This document shows positions 1-6,478 of a DNA stretch of 32,060 bases, one piece after another. Within the stretch, counting starts at the first letter, position 1. Each line of letters starts with the position of its first letter. The translations under genes were made by a program, and so were the position numbers. The notes below the pieces were generated by a model that did no database searches, had not been told where the DNA came from, and saw only the letters and a list, made by a program, of their open reading frames with translations. The stretch comes from Streptomyces sp. CB01580 (GTDB taxonomy: Bacteria > Actinomycetota > Actinomycetes > Streptomycetales > Streptomycetaceae): the NCBI RefSeq assembly GCF_001905795.1, contig NZ_LIXJ01000047.1:1-32060 (forward strand). The letters are read 5' to 3'.

Positions 1-147
1 CCGGCTCGCGACGCCCGGCACGGCACCCCGCCGCGTTGTCGCATCACCCGAGTACGTCCAGTACGAGGGCGATCCTCCGCCTTGCGATGCACCGCACCGG
101 ACGCCGCGAGCCTCCCGGTAAACCTTTCCGGCCACAGCACTGGACAG
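1..147. repeat. Diverged MITE-like remnant
   Basis: Positions ~62-147 align with the right half of the intact element at 31836-32040. Both contain TTGCGAT, then CGCACCGGACG, then a segment of about 31 bp ending in GGCCACAGCACT here and GGTCACGGCACT there, with roughly 80-85% identity over the alignable part by eye. Bases 1-61 look like the diverged interior of the same element, and the other terminus lies outside the window or is lost. No open reading frame here looks coding. I recall closely similar sequence between genes of many Streptomyces genomes, but no search was run. The remnant sits beyond the 3' end of the SpoIIE gene; its boundary toward 342 is not defined. Confidence 0.6.
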
Positions 148-341
148 TGGCCGCGGCCCGGTCGAACACGGCCCGATCCGACACCGTCCGAAGCAACCCC
201 ACCGTCCCATCGATCACCGCCCGCCCGAACACCGTCCGGCCGGCGATCGTCCGCACACCGAGTCCGTGGGCGGATCCTTCTCCCGCGTACCGCGTCGTGT
301 CCGACGTTCGCGTTCGTGCGCCCGTACGGGTGCCGCTGTGC

Positions 342-1808
342 CTACGCCCCGATGCGGGCGATCAGCACGCACGCGTCGTCCAGGCGCTCGGCGCCGCCGA
401 ACTCCGTGACGACCGTGCGCACGCACTCCTGCGCCGTACGGGCCCGCGCGAAACGCGGTGCCAGCGCGAGCAGGGCGTCCGGGCCCGCACCCCGGTCGCT
501 GTGACGGTTCAGTCCGTCGGTGTGGAGGACCAGCACATCGCCGGGCAGCAGCTGAGCCTCGTCCCGCTCGTAGGCGACACCCGATGCCGCGCCGAGGAGG
601 ACCCCGTCGGGCGACGGCAGCGGGCGCCCCTCGCCGTTGCGGAACAGCAGCGGTGGGGGGTGTCCGGCCTGCGCCCAGGCGAGGGTGCCGGTGGCCGGAT
701 CGAAGCGGCAGCAGACGGCGCTGCCGAGGGCCGGCTGCACGGAGGATTCGAGCAACCGGTTGAGGTGCCCCATCAGAGCCCCGGGCTCGACACCGGCCAC
801 GGCCATCCCGCGCAGCGCTCCCAGGAGCATCGCCATGGCGGAGGCGGCCTCGACGCCGTGCCCCGTGAGGTCGCCGACGGTGAGCACCGTCCTGCCGTCG
901 GGCAGTTCCAGGGCGTCGTACCAGTCGCCCCCGATCAGGGAGCTCGACTCCGACGGGAGGTAGTGGGCCGCGACGTCCAGCGCACCGGCTCCCCGCGAAG
1001 GAAGCCGCAGCGGGCCGCGCCACGGAGGCAGTACGGCCTCCTGGAGCTCGACCGCCATCCGGCGCTCGGTGCGCGCCATGTGCTGCCTGCGCCGCAGCGC
1101 GTCGCGGGTCCGGAGCACCGCCTGCTCGTTGTGCCGCAGCTCGCTCACGTCCCGCAGCACCGCCCACATCGAGGCCGTGCAGCCGTCCGTGTCGAGCACC
1201 GGCTCGCCCATCATGTGGAGCGTGCGCGTTCGGCCGTCGGTCCGCAGGATGCGGAACTCCCCGTCTATGGGCCTGCCGTCCACCAGGCAGTCCGTGACCA
1301 GGGCGGTCAGGAGGGGCTGGTCCTCGGGGAGCAGCACGGACGGAAGCTCGTCCAGGGAGAGAGGGCCCGCGTCGGGAGACCTGCCGAAGATCTGGAACAG
1401 CTCATCGGACCAGGTGACCTCGTCCGTCAGCAGGTCCCACTCGGCGCTGCCCACCCTGCCGATGAGCGAGCCGCTCCCCGGCGGGGCCGCCCCACCGTGC
1501 GGAGCGGTCCGGGAGGGAGTCTTCACGGACGGCTGCCCGGGGGGGCGCGGAGGGTGCGGCGCGTCGGGCCCGAGGCCCTCCCTCAGCTGTCCCAGACGGG
1601 TGCCGAGGTCGTCGAGATGGTGGACCGCCAGTTCGCAGAGCGCCCGTTGCCAGCGCGTGTGCGGGTCCTCCTCGTCGACGAGGACCGCGTCGCGGCGCAC
1701 GGCATCCACCTCGCCGCGCAGCTGCCGGGCGCGGTGGATCAGTGCGTCGACGGCGTCACGCTCGTGCGGCTGGGGGGCGGGGCGGTCCGCGGACAGAGGG
1801 GACGGCAT
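342..1808 (-). CDS. PAS-SpoIIE (PP2C-type) serine/threonine phosphatase
   Basis: Encodes 488 aa. An N-terminal helical stretch (about 15-80) and a Pro-rich linker lead into a PAS fold (about 115-225, WDLLTDEVTWSDELFQIFG and a PAC end RDVSELRHNEQ), then a SpoIIE/PP2C domain (about 265-488). Catalytic-type metal motifs are visible: GGDWYDA, GDLTGHGVEAA and LDDACVLIARI. Proteins of this layout are cytoplasmic phosphatases that dephosphorylate anti-anti-sigma factors, linking a sensed signal to alternative sigma factor release. The ligand of the PAS domain cannot be read. No RsbW-type kinase domain is fused and no anti-sigma partner lies next to it, so the target is unknown. The ORF is open to 1931, but ATG 1808 gives the conserved-looking start. 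Transcribed alone, away from the MITE remnant downstream. Confidence 0.9.
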   Translation of the reverse strand: MPSPLSADRPAPQPHERDAVDALIHRARQLRGEVDAVRRDAVLVDEEDPHTRWQRALCELAVHHLDDLGTRLGQLREGLGPDAPHPPRPPGQPSVKTPSRTAPHGGAAPPGSGSLIGRVGSAEWDLLTDEVTWSDELFQIFGRSPDAGPLSLDELPSVLLPEDQPLLTALVTDCLVDGRPIDGEFRILRTDGRTRTLHMMGEPVLDTDGCTASMWAVLRDVSELRHNEQAVLRTRDALRRRQHMARTERRMAVELQEAVLPPWRGPLRLPSRGAGALDVAAHYLPSESSSLIGGDWYDALELPDGRTVLTVGDLTGHGVEAASAMAMLLGALRGMAVAGVEPGALMGHLNRLLESSVQPALGSAVCCRFDPATGTLAWAQAGHPPPLLFRNGEGRPLPSPDGVLLGAASGVAYERDEAQLLPGDVLVLHTDGLNRHSDRGAGPDALLALAPRFARARTAQECVRTVVTEFGGAERLDDACVLIARIGA

Positions 1809-1900
1809 CTCGTACTCCGATACAGGCGCGGCGCGACCAGGTCCGAAAGGTGGACCGGAGACGACTGTGGCACAGGCCGCAGGGGCCCGTAAGGGATTTG

Positions 1901-1937
1901 GCAACACTCGATACGTTGTTGCTTCTGGCATATGCCA
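1901..1937. promoter_or_regulatory. Two adjacent palindromes upstream of the SpoIIE gene
   Basis: A perfect 12-bp palindrome TGGCATATGCCA lies at 1926-1937. Just beside it an inverted repeat GCAACA (1901-1906) / TGTTGC (1917-1922) spans 22 bp. Both are AT-richer than the surroundings and lie 95-130 bp upstream of the phosphatase start, where a promoter/operator would be expected. I cannot match either to a known regulator. Confidence 0.3.
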
Positions 1938-2301
1938 TGGGCTGCGCGTGGCGTCGATTCGTCGAACAGCCTTTCATCTGACGGAAGTTGAAGCTCGGGG
2001 GTGGATGCGCGTCGCGCCGTGCGCGCGCAGGTTGTGCGCCCAGCTCGTGTGGTGTGCGCGGGGCGTGCGGGGGCGCGCGGGCGCCTGCCCTCGCGGTCCG
2101 GCGCCCGTCGCCGAGGGGGTGATTCCAGGAGCGAGTCAGGATGGTTTACCGTTCACCTATGTGGGATCGCGCAACGCGCCCACCCTTCGACCGCCCCGGC
2201 CGGAAACCCCCGATCCGGCCGGGGCTCCCCCCCGCTCCGCGGCCCGGCCGGAGTCCCGGCCACCGCCCACGCGTGGCGTCCGTACCGGCACCGGGGCGGG
2301 C
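1938..2301. other. Intergenic stretch, no gene seen
   Basis: About 360 bp between two minus-strand genes. Short frames here are GC-rich shadows without a ribosome binding site or recognisable product. The left part should hold the SpoIIE-gene promoter and the right part the terminator of the YoaK-like gene. Nothing else is supported. Confidence 0.5.
2194..2224 (-). terminator. Hairpin downstream of the YoaK-like gene
   Basis: Perfect 10-bp stem CCCCGGCCGG / CCGGCCGGGG with an 11-nt loop, 78 bp past the stop of the YoaK-like gene. There is no U-tract, as is usual in Streptomyces. The stem and loop length are identical to those of the hairpin behind terD (20458-20488). Confidence 0.55.
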
Positions 2302-2958
2302 TCAGCCGCCGGGCCGTCGCCTCGGGGCCGCCTCGATCAGCAGCGCGCAGGCCGCGGGCACCACCGCCACCAGGGCCGCCGCCTCCGGCCTGAGCCGCAC
2401 CGCCAGCGCGGTCACGGCGGCGCCCACCACGACCGCCGCCAGCCGGCCGGCCACCCAACGATCCTCCCGCCGCCACGACCGCGACGCCGCGCGTCCGACG
2501 AGGGACGTGAGCGTGCCGGTGAAGTAGTTCGTGGGCGTCGTGAGGACGCGCCCCTGGACGCCCATGGCCGCGGCGACGAGAACCAGCGGCCCGACCCGGC
2601 CCCCGGCGGACGTGAGCGGACCCGCCCCCCACAGCGCCGCGCCCGCCGTCAGCAGCACCACCTCGACGAGCAGCGTCATCGGCAGGGGCCATCGCAGCCG
2701 CGTGGTCAGCCACGCTCCGCACGCGACCCCCGAGCCGTACGAGACCAGAGCGGTGATCACCCCGAGTGCCACGCCGTGCTCCCCGACGCCGACCGCGGAG
2801 GCGCCCAACAGCACGAGGTTTCCGGTCATCACCCCGGCGAAGACCTGCCCCAGACAGACGAAGGCGAACGCGTCGGTCGCCCCCGAGGCGGCCGACAGGA
2901 GCAGCAGGGCACATTCCGTGCGCGGATCGCGCCCGGTGGGGAACGAGACGGTGGACAC
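2302..2958 (-). CDS. YoaK/DUF1275-family integral membrane protein
   Basis: Encodes 218 aa with about six hydrophobic segments. Family features visible are the N-terminal ASGATDAFAFVCLG, the FAGVMTGNLVLLG segment after the first helix, and the repeat-like TPTNYFTGTLTSLVG in the second half. DUF1275/YoaK proteins are inner-membrane proteins of unknown biochemical function; transport has been proposed for the family but not shown. GTG 2958 is chosen because the conserved part begins soon after it; the frame stays open upstream to 3195 with low-complexity residues that overlap the divergent DinB gene. The gene is divergent from the DinB gene with 166 bp between them. Confidence 0.85.
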   Translation of the reverse strand: MSTVSFPTGRDPRTECALLLLSAASGATDAFAFVCLGQVFAGVMTGNLVLLGASAVGVGEHGVALGVITALVSYGSGVACGAWLTTRLRWPLPMTLLVEVVLLTAGAALWGAGPLTSAGGRVGPLVLVAAAMGVQGRVLTTPTNYFTGTLTSLVGRAASRSWRREDRWVAGRLAAVVVGAAVTALAVRLRPEAAALVAVVPAACALLIEAAPRRRPGG

Positions 2959-3095
2959 GCCTGCATTCTCGGTGCGGCCGTGCCGGAAGGCGACGGAACG
3001 CCGCGGGCGCGGCGTGCCGTGCTGTCGCGCGCTTCCGCTCCCCGGCGTGTCCGGCCGTTCGTCGGCGGTCGACGGTCGGCGAATTCGCTGTCCCG

Positions 3096-3126
3096 ATCCT
3101 CCGCGGGCGGGGCAGGATCGGAGGAT
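3096..3126 (+). promoter_or_regulatory. Inverted repeat covering the DinB gene ribosome site and start
   Basis: ATCCTCCG (3096-3103) pairs with CGGAGGAT (3119-3126). The second arm contains the only good Shine-Dalgarno (GGAGG, 3120-3124) and the first two bases of the ATG at 3125. The SD abuts the ATG with no spacer, so either translation is leaderless or initiation is influenced by this structure. It could also be an operator in the divergent promoter. Confidence 0.3.
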
Positions 3127-3640
3127 GACATGGACAGCACCTGATGTGGAGCGCGTATCCGGTCTTCTCGTGGCGGGCGAACGGGAGATGCTCACCGGCT
3201 ATCTGGCGTGGTACCGCGGCACCCTGCTGCACAAGTGCGCGGGGCTCACCGGAGAGCAGCTCGCGCGGGAGACGGTGGAGCCGTCGAACCTCACGCTGCT
3301 CGGACTGATCCGCCACATGGCGAAGGTCGAACGGGTCTGGTTCCGGCAGCGGTTCGCCGGTCAGACCCTCGACCCCATGTACGACCCGGGGAAGGGGAAG
3401 GACGCGGACTTCGAGGACCTGGACCCGGCCCGCGCTTGCGACGACTACGACCGCCTCGTGGAGGAGTGCCGGCTGGCCGAGGCGATCGTCGCCGACGCCT
3501 CCCTGGACGACACCTTCACCCATGCCGGCGAGCTGTACTCGCTGCGCATGGTCCATCTGCACATGATCGGCGAGTACGCGCGTCACATCGGCCACGCCGA
3601 CCTGCTGCGCGAACGCATCGACGGCGCGACGGGGTGGTGA
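3125..3640 (+). CDS. DinB/DUF664-family putative metalloprotein
   Basis: Encodes 171 aa, the usual size of this four-helix-bundle family. The metal-type histidines sit where expected: LIRHMAKVERVWF (first His, helix 2) and VHLHMIGEYARHIGHADLL (C-terminal helix pair). The start MTWTAPDV is the common N-terminus of streptomycete members, although its SD-like GGAGG touches the ATG. DinB-like proteins include mycothiol- and bacillithiol-dependent transferases and many of unknown substrate. This one carries no extra MDMPI C-terminal domain, so mycothiol-dependent isomerase activity should not be assumed. It is monocistronic, divergent from the YoaK-like gene. Confidence 0.9.
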   Translation: MTWTAPDVERVSGLLVAGEREMLTGYLAWYRGTLLHKCAGLTGEQLARETVEPSNLTLLGLIRHMAKVERVWFRQRFAGQTLDPMYDPGKGKDADFEDLDPARACDDYDRLVEECRLAEAIVADASLDDTFTHAGELYSLRMVHLHMIGEYARHIGHADLLRERIDGATGW

Positions 3641-3875
3641 CGCGGCGCCCGTGACGAGCGTCGCGGGGGAGGTCGCGCCGGGCCGTGTCCTCGAACCGGC
3701 GGCACGGTGATCGGCCTCTGCCCGGCCTCGTTCCCGAGGGCGCCGGTGCATGTGTCGGCGCCCGCAGGGCGGACGTCCGGGAACCCGCGCCCTGGGCGAG
3801 GCCCCCGGAAGCGGGGCGACGGGCGTTCGGGATGTCCGGAAGCGGCCCCCGTGAACTCTCCGTCGGCCGCAACCC
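3641..3875. other. Intergenic stretch, no gene seen
   Basis: The gap between the DinB gene and the LPMO gene is 435 bp in total. This left part shows no convincing gene or strong hairpin. The right part (3876-4075) holds the LPMO promoter, the DasR-like site and a leader of about 160 nt. Confidence 0.5.
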
Positions 3876-3911
3876 TTGACGGCGGCCCGGCGATGGTTAT
3901 GGTCTGGTCCA
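3876..3911 (+). promoter_or_regulatory. Candidate promoter with overlapping DasR-like operator for the LPMO gene
   Basis: TTGACG (3876-3881) and TATGGT (3898-3903) are spaced 16 bp, a reasonable housekeeping-type promoter. TGGTCTGGTCCA (3900-3911) matches 10 of 12 positions of the DasR element core TGGTCTAGACCA and overlaps the -10 box, the arrangement expected for repression relieved by chitin-derived aminosugars. Control of chitinolytic genes by DasR is established in Streptomyces; its action at this site is inference. Confidence 0.6.
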
Positions 3912-4075
3912 AGTGCAAGGCCGCCTGACGGGCGCTCGCGACCGCGCGGCGTGCGTTCCGGTGGGCCCTGCCCCGCCCTTCGCGCCTCTTGGCCCCACAC
4001 CGGAGAGGCCGGCCTGCCGTCGTCGGGCCCCCACGGCCCGGGCGCGCGCAGCGACGCCTCATGTGAAGGAGAAGC

Positions 4076-4591
4076 ATGCACGCGAAAAGGAAGACAGCAG
4101 CAGTCGTCGGAGCCGCGCTGGCGCCGGTTCTGGCCCTCACCCTCCCCGCGGGCTCCGCCGACGCCCACGGATACATCTCGTCGCCGCCGAGCCGTCAGGC
4201 CCAGTGTGCCGCCGGGACCGTGAGTTGTGGAGAGATCAAGTATGAGCCGCAGAGCGTGGAAGGCCCCAAGGGGCTGACCAGTTGCAGCGGCGGCAACGGC
4301 CGGTTCGCCGAACTCGACAACGACTCCAAGGGGTGGAAGGTGACCCCGGTCGGCCGGACCCAGTCGTTCCAGTGGGTCCTGACCGCCCGGCACGCCACGA
4401 GCACCTGGCAGTACTTCGCCGGCGGCCGGAAGATCGCCGAGTTCAACGACAACGGGGCCCAGCCGGGTGCGACGGTCACCCATCAGGTGAGCTTCGGCGG
4501 ACTGACCGGCAAGCAGAAGGTGCTCGCGGTGTGGAACATCGCCGACACCGCCAACGCCTTCTACGCCTGCATCGACGTCAACGTCGGCTGA
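4076..4591 (+). CDS. Secreted AA10 lytic polysaccharide monooxygenase (chitin-active type)
   Basis: Encodes 171 aa. A signal peptide (about 1-30, cleaved after SADA) exposes His31 as the new N-terminus (HGYISSPPSR), the first ligand of the copper histidine brace. His106 (TARHATSTW) is the second brace ligand and Phe162 (ANAFYAC) is the usual axial residue. Cys pairs at 44/51 and 70/165 look like disulfides. AA10 enzymes oxidatively cleave crystalline chitin or cellulose outside the cell. The short single-domain form and the DasR-like promoter point to chitin. There is no carbohydrate-binding module. SD AAGGAG at 4066-4071 fixes the start. The gene is monocistronic and convergent with the next gene. 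Confidence 0.95.
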   Translation: MHAKRKTAAVVGAALAPVLALTLPAGSADAHGYISSPPSRQAQCAAGTVSCGEIKYEPQSVEGPKGLTSCSGGNGRFAELDNDSKGWKVTPVGRTQSFQWVLTARHATSTWQYFAGGRKIAEFNDNGAQPGATVTHQVSFGGLTGKQKVLAVWNIADTANAFYACIDVNVG

Positions 4592-4670
4592 CCGGGGGCC
4601 GGAACGCCGGGGTCCCGGCCGTTTCCCCGGTTGTCGCGCACGCACGGAACGGTTGCCGTGAACACACGGG

Positions 4671-4699
4671 ACCCCGGCCCGATTCCGGCGGGCCGGGGT
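4671..4699. terminator. Bidirectional terminator hairpin
   Basis: ACCCCGGCCC (4671-4680) pairs with GGGCCGGGGT (4690-4699) around a 9-nt loop and is followed on the plus side by TGTGTGTGG. It lies between the convergent LPMO and His/Gly-rich protein genes and can serve both. Confidence 0.7.
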
Positions 4700-4722
4700 T
4701 GTGTGTGGGGTGAGCGGTCGGG

Positions 4723-5361
4723 TCAGTAGTCTTCGCCGAAGCCGCCCTCGTCGCCGCCGAAGCCGCCCTCGTCGCCGCCGAAGCCGCCCTCGTCACCGCC
4801 GAAGCCGCCCTTTTCGCCACCGTGGTGGCGGTGGTGGTGGATCACGCGGAAGCTGGCGACGACTCCGTTCTTGACGTGGACGCCGCCCTTGACGTGGCCC
4901 GGACGGACGCCGTCGCTGGAGCTCCACGGTCCGACAGTGGCGATGGGGGCGCCGTTGTCGCAGGTGACACCGCGGAAGACCTCGACGGTCTTGTGGCTCT
5001 CGTTGCGGATGTTGAGGGTCCTGGATCCGAGCCCACTGATCACGGTCACGCAGCCGCCGCGCTCGTCGGCGAAGACGCGCTCGTTGATGAGGATGCGGCC
5101 CTTGTGGTGGTGGTGCCGGTGGTGGCGCTTCTTCTCGTGGCCGCCGCCGTGGCCGCCGCCGTAGTTCTTGCCCTCGTTGCCCTTGCCCTCGTTGCCCTTG
5201 CCGGCGTCGCCGCCGTTGAGGGCCATGGGGGCGGCCTGCTGGACGATGGGGGCCGCCTGGGCCGGCTCGGAGGTGGCTGCGGAGGCGTAGGTGATACCAG
5301 TGGCAGCCAGGGCCGCCGCGGCCGCGACGGCACCGGTAACAACGGTGGAACGGGTAACCAT
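4723..5361 (-). CDS. Secreted His/Gly-rich repeat protein of unknown function
   Basis: Encodes 212 aa. A Sec-type signal peptide (about 1-28, ending TYASA) precedes a low-complexity linker with GKGNEGKGNEGK (54-65), a His cluster HEKKRHHRHHHHK (75-87), a compact beta-rich core (88-173) with two cysteines (104, 134) that could form a disulfide, a second His cluster IHHHRHHGGEK (174-184), and four tandem GGFGGDE-type heptads to the C-terminus. His-rich exported proteins often bind metals; that is only a possibility here. It is not a chaplin or rodlin by sequence. AGGAGA precedes the ATG. I do not recognise a named family for the core. Confidence 0.8.
   Translation of the reverse strand: MVTRSTVVTGAVAAAAALAATGITYASAATSEPAQAAPIVQQAAPMALNGGDAGKGNEGKGNEGKNYGGGHGGGHEKKRHHRHHHHKGRILINERVFADERGGCVTVISGLGSRTLNIRNESHKTVEVFRGVTCDNGAPIATVGPWSSSDGVRPGHVKGGVHVKNGVVASFRVIHHHRHHGGEKGGFGGDEGGFGGDEGGFGGDEGGFGEDY
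4732..4809 (-). repeat. 21-bp in-frame tandem repeat (four GGFGGDE heptads)
   Basis: About 3.7 copies of a 21-bp unit encode the Gly-Gly-Phe-Gly-Gly-Asp-Glu repeats at the end of the secreted protein. Near-identity between units at the DNA level suggests recent slippage expansion, so copy number may vary between strains. Confidence 0.85.
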
Positions 5362-5783
5362 GTGACTTCTCCTGTCTCAGGGAGGCCGGCTGAGCAGTCG
5401 GCCCGTGATTGAACGTACTGACGGTCCCCATACCTGTCATATCGGACACGTTGCCGTGCGCGGCCGGAACGTCTATCGGGGTACACGACCTACGCCAAAT
5501 GCTATTTCCGGATAATCCGACAAACGCTCAACTCCCCTGAAAACAGGAGCCCTTGATATTTCGTTGGTCCGTCCGGGCGACTTCCTGAAACCCGCTCACC
5601 CCCGCGACAGCGTGTCTTTCGTTGACACGCCCGGGAAAGGTGTCCGTCGACTTGGCGGTGTCGGTTGCTCGCGCCTCCGACCTGCTGTTTCGGAGTGTTG
5701 TGTTGTGTTGTGCCGCCCGGTGGTCCCTCCGCGGTGCTGTGTCGGCGCGGTCGGGGCCGCCCGCGCCCCGGACGGTGCCCCGT
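5362..5783. other. Intergenic stretch with AT-richer core, no gene seen
   Basis: About 420 bp upstream of the secreted protein gene. The part at 5480-5575 is clearly AT-richer than the window and includes TGATATTTC, and a short (TGTTG)n run lies at 5697-5712. It probably holds the promoter of the minus-strand secreted protein gene, but no box is convincing. Small frames here lack ribosome sites. Confidence 0.4.
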
Positions 5784-5805
5784 CCCGGAACGGTGTCGTT
5801 CCGGG
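5784..5805 (-). terminator. Terminator of the DUF5988-like gene
   Basis: Perfect 9-bp stem CCCGGAACG / CGTTCCGGG with a 4-nt loop, starting 6 nt beyond the stop codon of the small minus-strand gene. Confidence 0.75.
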
Positions 5806-5811
5806 CGCCGT

Positions 5812-6018
5812 TCAGCCGGGGAACTCCGTGCGCTCCCACCACTCGTAGACGGGTAGTTGGCCCTCCGGGGTGTCCTGACGGCGTGTGGTGACCCTGAAGT
5901 GTTCGTATCCGCCGCGGAACGGGACCTTGAGGTCGTTCCCCGGGGTGGTGAGGGGGACGATGCGCTCCGGGAGGTCGTCGGGGCCGCCTTCGAGGAATGC
6001 TTTGAGTGTGTTGGTCAT
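5812..6018 (-). CDS. Small DUF5988-like protein
   Basis: Encodes 68 aa starting MTNTLKAFLEGGPDDLPERIV and ending YEWWERTEFPG. I recognise this as the layout of the DUF5988 family: a short N-terminal helix, then GGPDDLP, then a beta-rich part with H-F/Y and a WWxRTxF tail. No function is established. These proteins occur singly in many actinomycetes, sometimes near specialised-metabolite genes. The frame is open far upstream (to 6357), but the ATG at 6018 is the family start. It is divergent from the Tap-like unit, with the 6094-6113 palindrome between, and has its own hairpin terminator. Confidence 0.75.
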   Translation of the reverse strand: MTNTLKAFLEGGPDDLPERIVPLTTPGNDLKVPFRGGYEHFRVTTRRQDTPEGQLPVYEWWERTEFPG

Positions 6019-6093
6019 GCAAGGCAGTTTCTCCGGTGGCCGGTCGGGCTCCTCCGTGACGCGCCGACACCCTGTCCGCCCGGGCGATGTAAA

Positions 6094-6113
6094 CTTCTCA
6101 ACAAGTTGAGGAG
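6094..6113. promoter_or_regulatory. Operator-like palindrome between DUF5988-like gene and Tap-like unit
   Basis: CTTCTCAAC and GTTGAGGAG flank AA: 9-bp arms with one mismatch, of which the inner CTCAAC/GTTGAG is perfect. It is markedly AT-richer than its surroundings and centred in the 199-bp divergent region. It could be the binding site of the HTH-bearing Tap-like protein downstream or of an outside regulator; no match to a known operator is claimed. Confidence 0.5.
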
Positions 6114-6217
6114 TATGTCTGAGGGGTGTGCGGGTGCTCCAGATCCGGATCGGCGCGGAGCGTGCCGTGGAGGCAGGCGACGGCCCGGCGCGAACCGCTC
6201 GCGGGTGGCGTCCCGGC

Positions 6218-6466
6218 ATGAGCGAGGACGAGGCGTGGGAAGCCGGTCGGGGCGTCTGGAAGTTCAACGCCGACCGGGCCCTGTCCCAGAGCGAGGCGCA
6301 GATCATCAACGCCGCGGGCACCGTGCTCGCGGTGGCGAGGATCACCGGCATCTCCAAGCGCGGCGATCGCTACGCGCTGGAGGGCGAGCTCCTGCGCGGT
6401 GATCCGCGCGTGGGACGCCCCACCCCGAGCCCGCATCTGTCCCGCAATCCCGTCACCTACATCTGA
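6218..6466 (+). CDS. Small conserved-looking protein preceding the Tap-like gene
   Basis: Encodes 82 aa from ATG 6218 (MSEDEAWEAGRGVWKFN), with a predicted beta-rich middle (EAQIINAAGTVLAVARITGI, GDRYALEGELL) and the tail HLSRNPVTYI. The same frame opens at 6128, but the extra 30 residues look non-coding. I recall similar small proteins ending RNPVxY in streptomycetes but cannot name a family. The stop lies 12 bp before the GTG of the Tap-like gene, so the two are probably cotranscribed. No signal peptide or membrane segment. Confidence 0.65.
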   Translation: MSEDEAWEAGRGVWKFNADRALSQSEAQIINAAGTVLAVARITGISKRGDRYALEGELLRGDPRVGRPTPSPHLSRNPVTYI

Positions 6467-6478
6467 AGGGTCTGTCCG

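Noticed and set aside
2153..4645. Minus-strand frame of 830 codons across YoaK, DinB and LPMO genes
   Set aside because: It conflicts with three genes that have family motifs and has no start signal or recognisable content.
4732..4809. Tandem repeats as a CRISPR-like array
   Set aside because: The 21-bp units are contiguous without spacers and code for in-frame heptads.
6115..6402. ATG 6115 directly after GAGGAG as a start for a plus-strand gene
   Set aside because: The spacing is one base and the frame gives a low-complexity product; the neighbouring frame from 6218 has protein-like content and leads into the Tap-like gene.
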